Shown: positions 1 to 12,070 of the stretch, piece after piece
Position numbering within the stretch: position 1 is the first letter of the stretch
Layout of the letters: each line of letters begins with the position of its first letter
Source of the DNA: Amphimedon queenslandica
Taxonomy: Eukaryota > Porifera > Demospongiae > Haplosclerida > Niphatidae
NCBI RefSeq assembly: GCF_000090795.2
Contig: NW_003546251.1
Span: 531,730-595,729, forward strand
Direction of reading: 5' to 3'
DNA length: 64,000 nt
Made by a program: the position numbers and the translations under genes
Notes under the pieces: generated by a model
The model's database searches: none
What the model was told of the DNA's origin: nothing
Seen by the model: only the letters and a program-made list of their open reading frames with translations

Positions 1-25
1 TCATACCATTATCTATATAGCTGAC

Positions 26-1150
26 CTTGCCCTGTGACCTCTAGTACTTCAATTTGTGAGGCTGGTACTAAATATTCAATTAATGATTCCATGCTTGAGG
101 GTTGACTGTTAACTGGCATATTATTCTCTTGAAGAATCATAGTAACTAAGAATTATTAGAACTAGACTAGTTAACAGCAAAACAAACCTCTATTATGTGA
201 ACCAATATCAAAGTTCACAGACTTTGATTTCTGAGATATAGCATTTTCCCGTCTCCTCAAAAAACATGTTCCTATCAATACAGCAGCAATTGTGCAGATA
301 CAAGTAAGAAATATTCCAACAAATATGATAGAAAATATAAAAACAGCACCAATATCCTCCTCAGTAAAAGTTTTAGTAGCAGTAGGAGTGGGCTCAATTG
401 TTGATGATGAACCTATACACTCTCAATAGTAATACAATACTGTATATTTACTTACTTGCAAATAGTACTGCTCGACATAAATCAAGTGCATGTCCCCCTA
501 TAGTATCACAGTTGATGCCAGTTACAAGAATATAGAGCTGCCTTTGATTTGATAAGATATATGGCATCTTTCCATACATAAAACATGCCAGATCTTTACA
601 ATTTTCATTATCATCACAAGATACTTCATTTTGTAATTCATGAATGCAAGGCTTAGAGCAATAAATGGTAGCATTCTCATTATCAGCACATGGATAGGAG
701 GTTAGTACTGATGTAATTGGTTCAGGTATGAGAAGGCTCAGTAATGCTGCTGAACAGTAACAACGTGCTTCTAATGGTAAGTAAGGATTCCAGTCAAAAT
801 GCACCACTACTGATAGATCAGTGACATTGTCATATGGAACTTCTGATTCACATGTACTACATGAGAAGTTAAATATATGTGAGAGAAGGAATGAATATAA
901 TTACCATACCTATTGTAGTTACTGAGACTGATAAACTCACTACAATCTAAATGAAAGTAATAAAAGTTACATTATAAATTCTGTTTTACTCACCTGTCGT
1001 TGATCTTGCAAACAATGATGCTCTAATACTGACATTAGTGACAATATCTTGTAGAATATCTTCTTGACAGTGAGAGACTGTTAGTATACCAGACACTATC
1101 AAGACAAGTATAGGCAGCCTTTCACCACTTAGGATAGGTTTATAAATCAT
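26..1150 (-). CDS. Receptor-tyrosine-kinase-like gene, N-terminal part (runs off left edge)
   Basis: Five exons join in phase on the minus strand: 1150-994, 946-910, 856-456, 421-188 and 145-26. The first encodes a signal peptide (MIYKPILSG, then a hydrophobic core LPILVLIVSGIL ending SHC). Exon 3 is an ectodomain with about ten cysteines and N-glycosylation sequons. Exon 4 gives a membrane segment (IGAVFIFSIIFVGIF onward) followed by basic FLRRR. The last exon ends EVLEVTGQG at a GT donor, which matches a juxtamembrane region leading into the glycine loop (GxGxFG) of a protein kinase, as in the large sponge receptor tyrosine kinase families. The kinase domain itself lies outside the window, so the family call is inference; a single-pass receptor is directly supported. 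The ectodomain matches nothing I recognise. Confidence 0.6.
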
Positions 1151-2111
1151 TGTTATAGAGCTTTAGGAGGAACAGCTACTGCTAACTACTAGATGATACT
1201 GGAAGTACTTTCAATATAAAAATTGTCAATACAAAACACACATTCCTCCAAACACAAACTTTTAATATGATGGTGAATTTGCTCAGAATATAATATTATT
1301 CCATTCTCTTCTACGTCTTAATTGACTAGCAGCAGATGTTAGTTCTTTTTTTAAGTGATGACTCCATCAAGGGTTTCTTCTAGAGTGAAGTACTCGTTTG
1401 AGAGCTCTTGATAAGTACCTGGAAGCAGAGTTTACATGCATGTATGTATATGCTTACCATATATATTGATCAATTGAAGCTGCATACAACATAAACAGCA
1501 CACTAAAACTGTCAAAAACTACATGGAATCATTGAATCATGCTTAAATCATTGTTGCCTGATAAAAATTGCACTGTTCATTTATAGTGATAGACCTTAAT
1601 TTTCCAAATAGAAACTTTAAATATAGACAAAGCACCATTCCTAAAGATATTAAATGGCAGGTTTCAGTTGCTACTAGCTAATTAATTATACGTGCATTGT
1701 TTTTTTGATTGCCAGATAAGAAGTATAAACAGATAACTAATACCCAACTTCATGATAAACTTGCTGTATGCATATTATAGAGTGGATTATAACAATAACA
1801 GGAAACTACACTGATTCACTGAAAAATGTATGCTATAATGAAAATTTTAGTAATATTCTGCTTTAGTGTCTGGCTGGATAAGGACCTTATCTTGACCAGA
1901 GGAATCCATTGGTACTTCTAGCGTGGCTCTAAACTTTCTCTAAGAGGAAAGTCACAAATCTGTTTTCTTATTAACTGTCAATACTTATAAATGAATGAAT
2001 GATGGAGTATAAGAAATGAAAATGTTAATGATATAAGCAGAGCAATAGTTCAATCTTTAGAGCAAGCACTGGCCACACACCCTACAATAGCCACACCCTA
2101 ACCAGTTATAA
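1151..2111. other. Gap between the receptor gene and CCDC149
   Basis: This 961-bp AT-rich spacer holds the 5' flank of the receptor gene and the 3' flank of CCDC149. Two short minus-strand open stretches with plausible acceptors occur (about 1940-1866 and 1422-1350, the latter ending in a stop). They do not join each other or CCDC149 in a consistent phase, so they are not called as exons. Confidence 0.4.
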
Positions 2112-5100
2112 CTAGTTATTAATACCAATACCTTGCACTAATAATCCATTCTTATCTTCCTCAACCAAAACCACCTCCTCCTCTCCCTCCTCCTCCTCCT
2201 CCTCCCCCCAGCTTATGGCTGGTTGTTTCCCTCTCTCTATGTCATCTTCTTCATTGTCTGGAGTTGACCATAATCCTGATATCTCTAGTACTTTCAATCT
2301 GTGCTCCAGCTCAGCTATCCTAGTACCTAATAGTCTGATTAACAAACAAACTAATCATAAAATAACACACAACAGTCTCATACACATACATTCACAAATA
2401 CATGCAAGCAGTGATTATGGTATCACTGTACATAAAATCCACATTACATCATGCATGTTATGTACACACGTATAATTATGTAGATAAATAATAAATTGAT
2501 ACATGTGTAGCACATGTATTATAGCACGTGCATTGTAACGTGTACATGTACATTGATTTACATGTACATGTATATAGTAGCTATTATTTTTATAAACTTA
2601 AACGGTAAAAATACCAAAACAACTCATTGTTTATGATAATCCTACGGTACCTGTTGGTTTTTCTAGAGTGACTCAGAGCGAGTGATTTCTCTTTCACTTC
2701 TTCAGAGAGACTATTAGCCAGCACCTCCAGCTCCTGTACCCTCCTCACTGATTGTCTCAAAGCTGTAAACACAACAAAGAGACAAAATAAAAACAATTTA
2801 GACTACTAGGCCATGAGACACATAAACAGTCAATTAAAGCAAACCATAATAAGTAATGTGTGCAGAAACAATTGCTAATCATTATTGTTATGCAGAAAGT
2901 TTTATTGAAGCTGATGCAATGAAAATTGGTTTTTAAAAATTGGGTCAAAGACCATGGCTATAGTACATGTATATGGTGGTTGGCCAAATTTTACCAAAAA
3001 ATGAAAAGTCGGGAATTCTCCATTTTTATAATTTCTTCTGATACATATACATGTTCTTATTTTACGTTTTAAGTTTGAGCTGATTCTGATCAAGTTTGGA
3101 TTTTTTATGAATTTTTAAAAGTTGCTCAAAAATTAGGCAAAAGACGTAAGGCTATAGCCTTTGGATGTCGGGACAAATTTCATCAAAAATGGCTAAGAGA
3201 GAATTTTCAATTTTTATAATCTTTTCTGATAGGTATATATAATCTTATTTTATATTTTAAATTTGAGCTAATTCTGATCAAATTTGAATTTTTTACAAAA
3301 TTTTAAAGTTGCTCAAAAATTTAGACCCTGTACTATACATGTAGTTTTGCTTTTTAAATTGGCTCGTGCTCATAACTCGAAAATTAGTTGTCGGAAACAG
3401 CTCAAACTTGCTACACAGCATAAGTACATCAATGAGTATCAGAAAATATAATAGAAATTTGGGGTGATTTCGGAGCCATTTTTTGGGAAAAACCATGGGC
3501 TATAGCCTTGGGTATTTTTCAGAATTTTGGCGCTTCCTTAAAATGGCCGTAACTTGAAAAATTGAAGTAGGAATCAGCTCAAACTTTCTACACAGCATAA
3601 GGGCATCAATATGTATCAGAAAATGTAATAAAAAATTGGGATGCTTCCGGAGCCATTTTTTGGAAAAACCGTGGGCTATTGATTATACAGTAGTACATGG
3701 TCACTGGCTAAATTTCACCAAAAATGATTATGAGATAATTCTCAGTTTTTATAATACATATACATCCTCTTATGTTATGTTTCAAATTTGGTAAAAGAAA
3801 AGGAATTGGTTTTTAATGCACTGAAATAAAACAAAGGTGTCCTTATTGCCACAGATGTGCATGGCTACAAAATACCAGGCCATGTATAGCCTGAAGGAGT
3901 TCACTGAAACAATGAGGAAGGAACAACACAGTACAACACACTGTTGTTGTACATAATGCCATTAAGGCAGTAAGGTTTCTAAGTAAGGTTAGATATACAA
4001 TAACAAGTAGTCATAGCCATGACAATATGCCCACTCAAGCAAGCAACAACCACATATGTACATACATACCCACACATATATACAAATCAACTAATGTATA
4101 TCCCATACATAAACACTAAATTCAGCTATTATGTATATGTACATGAACATGTAATGAAATTGTCCTTGTTGCCTAACCTGACAGCTTCTCACTGCTCATG
4201 AATTGTATTGCCTGGTTCTGTGTGTCTCTATTCTTTTTCCTCTCAACCGTTCTCTATTACAAAGATAAACATAAATGTTACTTCTCTCTATAAAATATCA
4301 ACAGTTGAATACAATCTTCTCTTTTTCCTTCTTTAATCAATGTCATCGCATTTAACATATCCTTAAACTAGCTCTATACTGTCTCTTACCTTATATCTAT
4401 CAATCTTATTAATTGCACTGTCTCTGTCAGCCTGTGTTTCTATTAGCTCCAGTTTCAATTGCCTGTCACGCACAAAACCCAATACTATTGTCACACCATC
4501 ATGCTTTACCAGTACCTGTTCTCATCCAGGAGTTTCTCAAAAGTGCTACGAGAGGGTACTTTATCATTGACCCTTTCCTCCAGCATTTTGTTCAACGTGT
4601 TGCATTTCCCAGCAAAAGCATCTCTCTGTGTTGCAAGTATTACAAAAAAGACATTTTAATGGATAAAGCATACCTTATTATTAAAATATTACAAAAATTA
4701 AATAGGAAATGATTATACAAATTAATAAGTAATTGTAATTTAGCAAGAAAATGTATTTTCATTGAAAACATGCCACTACTCTTACTTCTGTCATAGCTTC
4801 TTCTTTTTCATCTTCCAGTGACTGGACTTCTCTCACAAGAGACATTATCTATAAAGAAAGTACAAAAATGAGTTCATGATCAAAAGATGATTAAAGACAG
4901 AAGGAGGCAGAGGGTTAGACATTAAGGCATGTACTTGACTTTGAGCTGCTTCAAGTTGCGAGATTAGTCTGGCTTTTTCCTCGGCAAAATCCGTCCCTAG
5001 AGAAGCCGGAGAAGGCATCAATACGCCTCTGGCCTGAGACAACTTCTCCTTTAGCGACTACAACACAAAAGGAAGGAGAGTTCAAAGAGACAGAGGCCGA

Positions 5101-5330
5101 ATGAAAGTGTTTGTGTCTCTGTTGTGAGATAATATCAGATATATCATGCACTAAGAAGTGAAACCTGTCTACTATCATGGACTGAAACCTAATGCTAGTA
5201 TTACAGGCAGACGGTTCACATGTACCTGTACTTCCTCTTTGTGCTTATGCCTCAGTTGCTTAATGAGCCCCTCCAATTGTGTCACTCTATCAACCGACTA
5301 TAAAGGAAAAAGTATCAATTAAGAGTGATT

Positions 5331-5365
<35 letters not shown>

Positions 5366-5383
5366 AGTGTGTGGTGTGTGTGT

Positions 5384-5423
<40 letters not shown>

Positions 5424-5437
5424 TGTGTGTGGGTGTT

Positions 5438-5468
<31 letters not shown>

Positions 5469-5477
5469 ATGTGTGTG

Positions 5478-5510
<33 letters not shown>

Positions 5511-6068
5511 TGTGTGAGTAGTTGCAGTAGTACTTATGTGTACATATTTAGATTAAGTTAAACATGTAGCAGATGTTTTAAATAACAGCTAGAGCTCTAA
5601 TAGTAACTGTATCATGGCTATACTCTTAATTCATAGGAAATGATTGGTAAATATTATCTGGGCTAGTTTGCTAAAATAACAATAATAATAACAATAATAA
5701 TAATAATAACATGATAATGATACCAATAATTCATATAGTATACTGATTAATTTGATTTATAAATAAATACATAAGATAAGGATGACAGATTATTTGCATA
5801 AACATTACCAGATGGCATACAACCATCGATCAGGACAACATCTGATCAAAAAACAAGTTAAAATAACATTATTCATTTATTTTATTTACCATAAACAATC
5901 CTTTTTGCAAATAAGTAAAGGATTTTGCTAATACCTGGTACAACTGATATCACTTCATTCAAGGAAATAGACTAACGTGACACACGCACACACAAACATT
6001 ACTGTAATGCCAAAATTCATTAGGACTATTAGGACATACACAAAGGTACACATCACACAGATACAAAG

Positions 6069-6107
<39 letters not shown>

Positions 6108-6220
6108 TGTGTGTGTGTGTATGTGTGTACACATACACATACATACATGAAATCATAAGGCATACAAGTGCATATGACTACATGTAAGGATTATAGTATA
6201 CATCACATACACAAAGCTGT

Positions 6221-6260
<40 letters not shown>

Positions 6261-6922
6261 CATAGATATTATAGACTATATAATATAATTATATATATAA
6301 TAATATTATATATATAATTAATATATTCCTTTATTATAATTATTAGATATTATTAAAGGTTACATAGTCTATAATAATTATGGTGTGTACACATACATAT
6401 ACATGAAATCATAACTTGTATTATATATAAGGATTGTAATATGTCACATACAGACAAAGGGAGTCAGTACATAATGGTATTAGCAAGGTTACTTGATCAG
6501 GGAATTCAAGTGATTCGTAATCAGTTGAGTCATTGGGCGACTGTCCTTCCAGGTAATAATCTTTCTAATTAAGAGAGAGCAAGTATTCTAATTAGAGCCA
6601 AAAGGAAATTATTTCTTACCATGTGATTCATGAGTCGCGAGAACTCCTCCTTTTCTTCTTGAGAGAGTTCAAGCTCGCGGTGAAGTATACGAATGGCTTC
6701 TTCTTTACTTCTTAATTTCCTCTTGCATGTTGATAACTAAAATAGGAATGAGAAGAAAAGAAACACTCTCTACTCAGTAAAAACAACTTTTAAAGAATTC
6801 CTTTCACAGGTCAAGCTTCAATAATCACTCCAACCTGAAAAACAACTCACTTCTGTCTGAAGTGCTTCGTATTGCTCTAAAGATATGGTCACTTCTCCCT
6901 TTCCTTTCTTTTTGGAAGCCAT
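2112..6922 (-). CDS. CCDC149: CCDC149 coiled-coil protein
   Basis: Eleven exons join in phase: 6922-6851, 6736-6620, 6564-6493, 5297-5226, 5057-4935, 4848-4786, 4625-4516, 4462-4390, 4253-4178, 2762-2651 and 2334-2112. They give about 370 residues, start MASKKKGKGE. The product is nearly all heptad coiled coil. It matches what I recall of vertebrate CCDC149 at diagnostic places: DENRQLKLEL followed by YKRTVERKKN, and the C-terminal LGTRIAELEHRLKVLEISGLW (human-like LGNRVAELEKKL, VSGLW). It ends in a Glu-rich tail. The molecular function of CCDC149 is not established. The first six exons are all multiples of three and phase 0. Introns hold (GT)n arrays and a long about 180-bp-period repeat. 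The start lies 184 bp from the divergent SOD-repeat gene. Confidence 0.86.
2925..3795. repeat. AT-rich intronic repeat array, about 180-bp period
   Basis: This sits in the 1.4-kb intron between CCDC149 exons 9 and 10. Units share phrases such as tttgagctgattctgatca, gatacatat, and a ccatttttt..aaacc..gggctatagcc core. The same family recurs at 17,625-18,260, 31,975-32,525, 48,190-48,600 and 54,640-55,105 in both orientations. Short ORFs inside it (3293-3496 on the minus strand, 54,758-54,964 on the plus strand) translate alike only because the repeat is conserved. Confidence 0.8.
5333..5516. repeat. (GT)n microsatellite, interrupted
   Basis: About 185 bp of almost pure GT/TG with scattered interruptions, inside a CCDC149 intron. 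The open frames across it (poly Cys-Val) are not coding. Confidence 0.95.
6071..6258. repeat. Duplicated (GT)n blocks
   Basis: Two GT tracts (6071-6121 and 6219-6258) are each preceded by a similar caaagct context. The downstream phrase gtgtacacatac..tacatgaaatcataa occurs after the first tract (about 6124-6157) and again after the inserted element (about 6384-6413), which indicates a local tandem duplication. Confidence 0.7.
6259..6384. mobile_element. Small MITE-like inverted-repeat element in a GT tract
   Basis: A 126-bp AT-rich element begins accatagatattatagacta and ends with its near reverse complement (tagtctataataattatggt). The terminal inverted repeats are about 25 bp with roughly three mismatches. 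It interrupts one of the duplicated GT blocks in a CCDC149 intron. No coding capacity; family not assigned. Confidence 0.6.
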
Positions 6923-7106
6923 GCTGTTTCCGTATAACACCGTGCATCATTGACACACGCATTCCAATTAGGTGGAGCTAGTTAATTAAATTAATTACTT
7001 TCTACCCACTCACCAAAGCCTCCTACAAAAGGCCACATTCTTGACTTTCAACCTAACATCGAAAAATAAGAGTTTTGTCTCGTTTCAACCACTTTTCAAC
7101 GGTACT
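6923..7106. promoter_or_regulatory. Bidirectional promoter, CCDC149 / SOD-repeat gene
   Basis: Only 184 bp separate the divergent start codons of CCDC149 (minus) and the SOD-repeat gene (plus), so both core promoters and 5' leaders must lie here. I see no obvious TATA box. Confidence 0.55.
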
Positions 7107-10100
7107 ATGAAGACTAAAGTGATGCTAGCATTCTCACTGTTGCTGCTGCTTGTAGCAAAAGGAACTGAGGGTAAGTGCAATACAGTACTAGCTGACTGTA
7201 CAGCTGTTTCAAACTGAAGATTAATTTGGTATAATATCTACTGCATATGCATGTCAGTAATACTCAACGGTAGCTCGTTTCTTCTTTCTCTTTTATCTTT
7301 ATCTCACATGGTCCCTTTAAACGAGCTGCTATATATATTGTTTTCTTTGCAAATGAGAAGTGGTACAAATGCTGCTTTATTCGGTTCCGCATGGCTACCA
7401 GCAGTTATCACCCCATTGTAGCATTGTATGCCTGATAATAATGCATTTTTACAGTATTGTATACAGCAGAGTGAAGATACAGTCAAATAAAGCTGACTGT
7501 AGCTGCTAAAACCATCTGTCATGCATGAATAGTCATTAGATCATGGTTTAAATGAGAACTGTTATGTAATAATGCAGCTTGGCTAAATTCACAACTTCAC
7601 ACCGGCCATCCTTCATTCCATGCATGCATTCACCAAATATGGGGAAGAATGATTTACAAAAAACTAGGAACACAGTAATGCTATACTAATCGTTTGTTTG
7701 CAATAGGTCAAACTTATGGCAGGGCCACATTCAACATACGTGGGATTACCGGTTACATCACATTCATGCCTCAACCTAACAACCGCATGATGATAATGGT
7801 AAGTGAAACCTGGTATTAGTAACAATTGTTATTCCATTGTTATCAATTTAATGCAGTCTAATATCAGTGGGACTAATGCCAATCACCACTGGCATGTTCA
7901 CCTCTTACCAGTTGACGGCTCCCTTCCGCCTGCAATGAGATGCAGTAACGACCTTATAGGAGGACATTTTGATCCACTTGGAGCCGTTGTGTCCCTAGGG
8001 AGCAACTATAGTATGTACTGTAACCCTAACAACCAGAGTGCTTGTGAAGTTGGAGACCTTTCTGGAAAAGTAGGACCTCTTACGAGTGGCGTGCGGAATT
8101 ATAATGAAACCACAGGGGAGTTAGTTCTCTTTGGAGTAAATGGCATCATTGGACGTTCCATTAAAATCCATGGAACGGAAGACGTTTGTGCTACAATAGT
8201 CTCCAGTACTGAGTTGAATGGGAGCCCTACCATTACTATGCTAAAAGCTGCTTTCATTTATCCAGTTGGTGGGGTGGTGTACATGAGGCAAGTCATGGGA
8301 GAGAGTGCTGTTATTTTTGGCAAGTTATACTGGGTCAATAACTCAAGCTCAACCATGAATCACCCATGGAGTATTCGGATGAATAAGGTATGGTAGCCAA
8401 TATGATCTAATATGACGGATACTTTGCCCACACAAATTGTGACAAGCCCAATAGAATGAAATTAGATGAGTGATATCATTGCATTAGCAGCAAGACATAA
8501 TATGAAAATAATATTATATAAATGGGTTTTGGGTTAATTCTGGAGTTCCAGTCAATAATAGTACAATATACTGTATGAGGTTATTAATTACTATTGTTCT
8601 TTCCTTCTTAGCCCAGCCAATACTACAGAGAAGGCAACTGCAATAATCTTGGCAGCGTTGTTTCTGATCTTGGTAGTAGACATAGGACTATATCTATATC
8701 CAATGCACCACAACCATACTATGCTTGGTCATTTTTCTTTCAAGATCCCACTCTTAATCTCACTGACCCAGCTAATGGCGGCTCACTTGTCATTAATTTT
8801 AATTCAAGCAATAACGTACTCGCTTGTGCTCCTCTCGTTCAAGTTGAGACTTTAAGTGTGGCGGCAATCAACCGATTCACCGCCTCCCAGTCCTCACGCT
8901 TTGCTTCAACTCTAGTCACCACTGGATACTCTCCATCTGGTCTTAGAGTCTTCAGCTCGGCCATTGCTCCTAATTCGCTCTGTAAGAATGAGTTTTCTGC
9001 TGGTCGCCCTCGTATCTATAATCCACACTCTGCTCCACCACTTGATGGATCTGAAGGTACTCCTGATCGCTATCCGGTAGGTAATTTCTCCATCAAGTAC
9101 AGGAGGTTTAGTCCAAGTGGTAGTCGAGTCACAGAGCTACCAATCCATGGCCACGAGACTATATCAGGTCATTCACTTGGCTCCATGAGAATGGGCTCCT
9201 CTGGCATGACGCACTCTTGCTCATCACTCTGGCCTCAGTATCCTTCTGGGGCTGAAGTCAGGATGGCTAAGGCTACATTCAATAGCACAGTAACTGGAGC
9301 AATCTACTTTGTGAGTTTGTTGCCATAGTCTATATTTGAAGCTTTAAATAATTTTATTTGTAGATACAACGCCGTTTTGGAGATGGAGTGCTTGGAATGA
9401 CTCACATAATGGTGGACATATGGTATACCAATCCCTCAACGGCACAAGTCAGTGTCTTATATGTAGACATATATTGCTTATCGATATAATACTTTGGTGC
9501 CTGTAATTTTGATGTTTTTATCTTTTAATAGACCTCTGGACATAAATGGCACATCCATGAGAGGCCTCCACAGGAAGGAGTGAGATGTGTTGATGCCATT
9601 GGGGGACACTTCAATCCATTCAATGTTGACTTAAACAACAATTATAGCACAGAGTGTACGCCTTTTGCTCCTCTCCGTTGTGAGAGCGGTGATCTAAGTG
9701 GCAAGCATCCAAAGTTGAGCATCAGTGCTGCATCTCCCACTCGCCCTACGTACACGTATGTAGATAATAATCTTCACTTGTGGGGACCTGCTAACTACTC
9801 AAGTGAGACCAAAATTAATTATAAATACATGCACTATTAATTAAAACATGTCATATTTGCCTCTCATGCTCATTCTTTAAATTTTATTTGATTTTGGGTA
9901 TGACTTTCTCTCATTGTGTAGTTATTGGTCGCTCAATCGGACTTCACTCTACTGCTGGCCCTCTCTTTGACTGTGGCCCCATTACAGAAATTGTCTTCTC
10001 TTCTCGTAACAGGACCATTATGTTTTCTTATGATGCAAACTTTGACAGGTAAGAAGTATATTTCTCTGTATGTATGCTTCATTTTAATTAATCATTTAGG

Positions 10101-10486
10101 ACTACCTTTGCTACTCAGCTTACAAGAAATGCAAGAACCGCATCTCCAAGTGACGTATTGATATTAGACCAAGAGATGACTACTGATTCTAGTGGTAATA
10201 CTGGCTGCGTTAGTGCTACTGTTCGCACTGTTGGAGGATCAAGTAAGCATCAATTAGTCTATTAAACATAATAACAATAATAATTGGTGACCTACTCTTG
10301 ATAATAATTATTATCTTTATCTTTATTCTTATTTTAGCTGAAGATGCAGATGACATGCTAAACTCACTTGAGATTCCTGACAGTGCTGGCTGCACTTCAA
10401 GCCCACCTTCTTCATCTGCTTTGATGCTTCCGTCTCTCTTCCTCATTCTCTTTAGTGTCTTGCTAGTGATTGCTGGTGCTATTTAA
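7107..10486 (+). CDS. Secreted Cu-only superoxide-dismutase-repeat protein, probably GPI-anchored
   Basis: Nine exons (7107-7170, 7707-7798, 7857-8387, 8612-9310, 9364-9447, 9532-9802, 9922-10048, 10100-10242, 10338-10486) give about 719 residues. A signal peptide (MKTKVMLAFSLLLLLVAKG) is followed by tandem Cu/Zn-SOD-like modules. Module 1 has the copper ligands H65 and H67 (WHVH), H89 (GGHFDP) and H157 (GRSIKIH), and a likely disulfide C81-C163. Module 3 repeats this with KWHIH, GGHFNP and GRSIGLH. A middle module is degenerate (NHPWSI where HHWHVH is expected). The zinc histidines of the SOD zinc loop are missing (E in place of H before VGDL), and only five residues separate H157 from C163, so the electrostatic loop is absent. 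Both traits mark Cu-only SODs such as animal CSRPs. The C-terminus is hydrophobic after a Ser/Pro stretch and ends VIAGAI, as in a GPI signal. Expected role: extracellular superoxide or copper chemistry. Confidence 0.87.
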
Positions 10487-10913
10487 AAAGCTATGGATGT
10501 GACACTGTGGCATGTAGTTATGTGTATGCTTGCTAATACATTGACTTTAATATTTTGCTAAAATTTGTTGTAGCTCTAAATTTTTTCTAATAGTTGATGA
10601 TAAGTGAGAGTAAGTGTGATTTCATGAGTTGTGATGTAGATAGAATTACATACTCCAGAGTTTTTATAATTAAAGAGATCAGTATATAGTACAGCAAGAC
10701 TAGAGAGGAAGAGCTAGTCATGCATCAAACTATTACATATCACGTTGGAATGCTGATCATCATGCTTGTGGACTACTAACTAAATTAAAAATATTAAACA
10801 CACATCAGTTAGTTTGCTTGACTAATGACGCTATACAATTTGCTCTTTATTGGTTAACTTTTGTCTCATTATAGCCAATAATATAGTATTTATTATAAAA
10901 TAATTTTAAAAAT
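10487..10913. other. Tail-to-tail spacer with both poly(A) signals
   Basis: This is the convergent spacer between the SOD-repeat and F-box genes. ATTAAA at 10,669-10,674 (plus) suits the SOD-repeat gene. AATAAA on the minus strand at 10,851-10,846 suits the F-box gene. Nothing else is visible. Confidence 0.5.
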
Positions 10914-11955
10914 TTAATACTTAAATTCTGTGTCTGGCATATCATTACGCAACTGTTCAACAGTTAATAGAGAAAGTTTATCATTTCCAGTAAAATCAAC
11001 AATTTGAAGGTCAAGACTAAGGAGGGGGATCTTTAAAATACCACTATTTGTTATTCCAGAACATTTCCTTAAATAAAGTTCCCTCAAGCAAGGAAACCTT
11101 GGCAAAGACTCAAATAAACTATCGGTGATGTTTGTTTCGGACAAATTGAGTATCTCAATCGATAAATCCACTTTAATGTCACCAAATGATTTAATCCTAT
11201 AGCATCCTGTTAGGTCTAGGCTCTTTAGTGTCCCTTGCCAATCTTTTGTCTCAAATATGCTTTGGACGTCAAGGTGAGACGTCATTACAGAGTGGGCTAG
11301 TGAAAGGTGTCTTAAAATTGGCCAACTGGCACCTGAAAGCCACAAAAGTGGTGTATTGCAATTCAGTAACGAGACCCTCTCCAACGAACTGCAATTTAGC
11401 AGCTCCATTGAGGATTCTTTGTTAGGCTCTGCTTCGCTCAATGAGGTTTTAAGCACTTCGCTTAAGTCGCAGTTCAACAGTCGCAAATATTTTATGCTCG
11501 GACACCTTTTGAAGAGGAAGTCCAAAACGTTGCCGTCAATCTTTGGCTTCTTCGCCCGATTCAGTCGAAAGTTTGACTGAATGCTAATTATCTGTAGTTT
11601 AGGCGATACGTAATTTTCTATTATTTTCTTCATTTTTCTCACGTCAATCTGAGGTAGGGTCGTCATGTCAACGTTTGTCCAAAGACATTCCTCTCGATGC
11701 AAGTGATAAAAACGTTTGCAAGTTCTAGCAAGTCGTACGAGTGATACGATATCGAGTTTGCCCATAATGTAAAGAGTGAGGGTATCGGGTAAGCAATCAA
11801 GGTTCGGTTCTGGAGAAAAACTGTCAACAGGTAGAGGAGCTTCCTGAGAAAAAAAAGACTAAATGCATTGGAAATTAATGAGCTACCTTGCTTATTTTTT
11901 GCTTTTTTGTTTTGATAGGAAGCTTCTCTGAACTCCACCTATCTCTTTTAGCCAT
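10914..11955 (-). CDS. F-box / leucine-rich-repeat protein (FBXL type)
   Basis: Two exons, 11955-11887 (MAKRDRWSSEKLP, basic) and 11843-10914, give about 332 residues. The second exon opens with an F-box around residues 40-85 (LDCLPDTLTLYIMGKLDIV, then LARTCKRFYHLHREECLW). Leucine-rich repeats of the cysteine-containing SKP2/FBXL type follow (IKYLRLLNCDLSE, LKSLDLTGCYRIK, IEILNLSETNITD, LRELYLRKCSGIT). FBXL proteins bind SKP1 through the F-box and present substrates to SCF ubiquitin ligase through the LRRs; the substrate cannot be read. I cannot assign a specific FBXL number. The gene is divergent from the MNT-like gene, with starts sharing a compact intergenic region. Confidence 0.8.
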
Positions 11956-12064
11956 TCTTTCTCAAGGAGGAGCTAATAATGAACTAACAGCCTGAGGGAT
12001 TACCCCTATAGTAGCCACACCTTCTTATTTTCCTACAGCAGCGTCATAACTCGTCAGAGGAGCC

Positions 12065-12070
12065 CACGTG
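12065..12070. promoter_or_regulatory. E-box CACGTG (1 of 3)
   Basis: A perfect palindromic Myc/Max/Mnt E-box about 110 bp upstream of the divergent F-box gene start and near the inferred 5' end of the MNT-like transcript. Confidence 0.55.

Noticed and set aside
1350-1942. Two short minus-strand exon-like stretches between CCDC149 and the receptor gene
   Set aside because: Any join to CCDC149 or to each other gives an immediate stop or the wrong phase.
3293-3496. Similar short peptides here and at 54,758-54,964 (both starting MVF)
   Set aside because: Both are readings of the 177-bp repeat family with no splice context or longer homology.
3830-3920. Possible extra CCDC149 exon
   Set aside because: Exon 4253-4178 joins exon 2762-2651 directly in phase, and this stretch does not look like coiled coil.
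5335-5561. Open frames of Cys/Val repeats across the GT tract, and the matching His/Thr frames at 5955-6156
   Set aside because: They are translations of (GT)n microsatellites inside CCDC149 introns.
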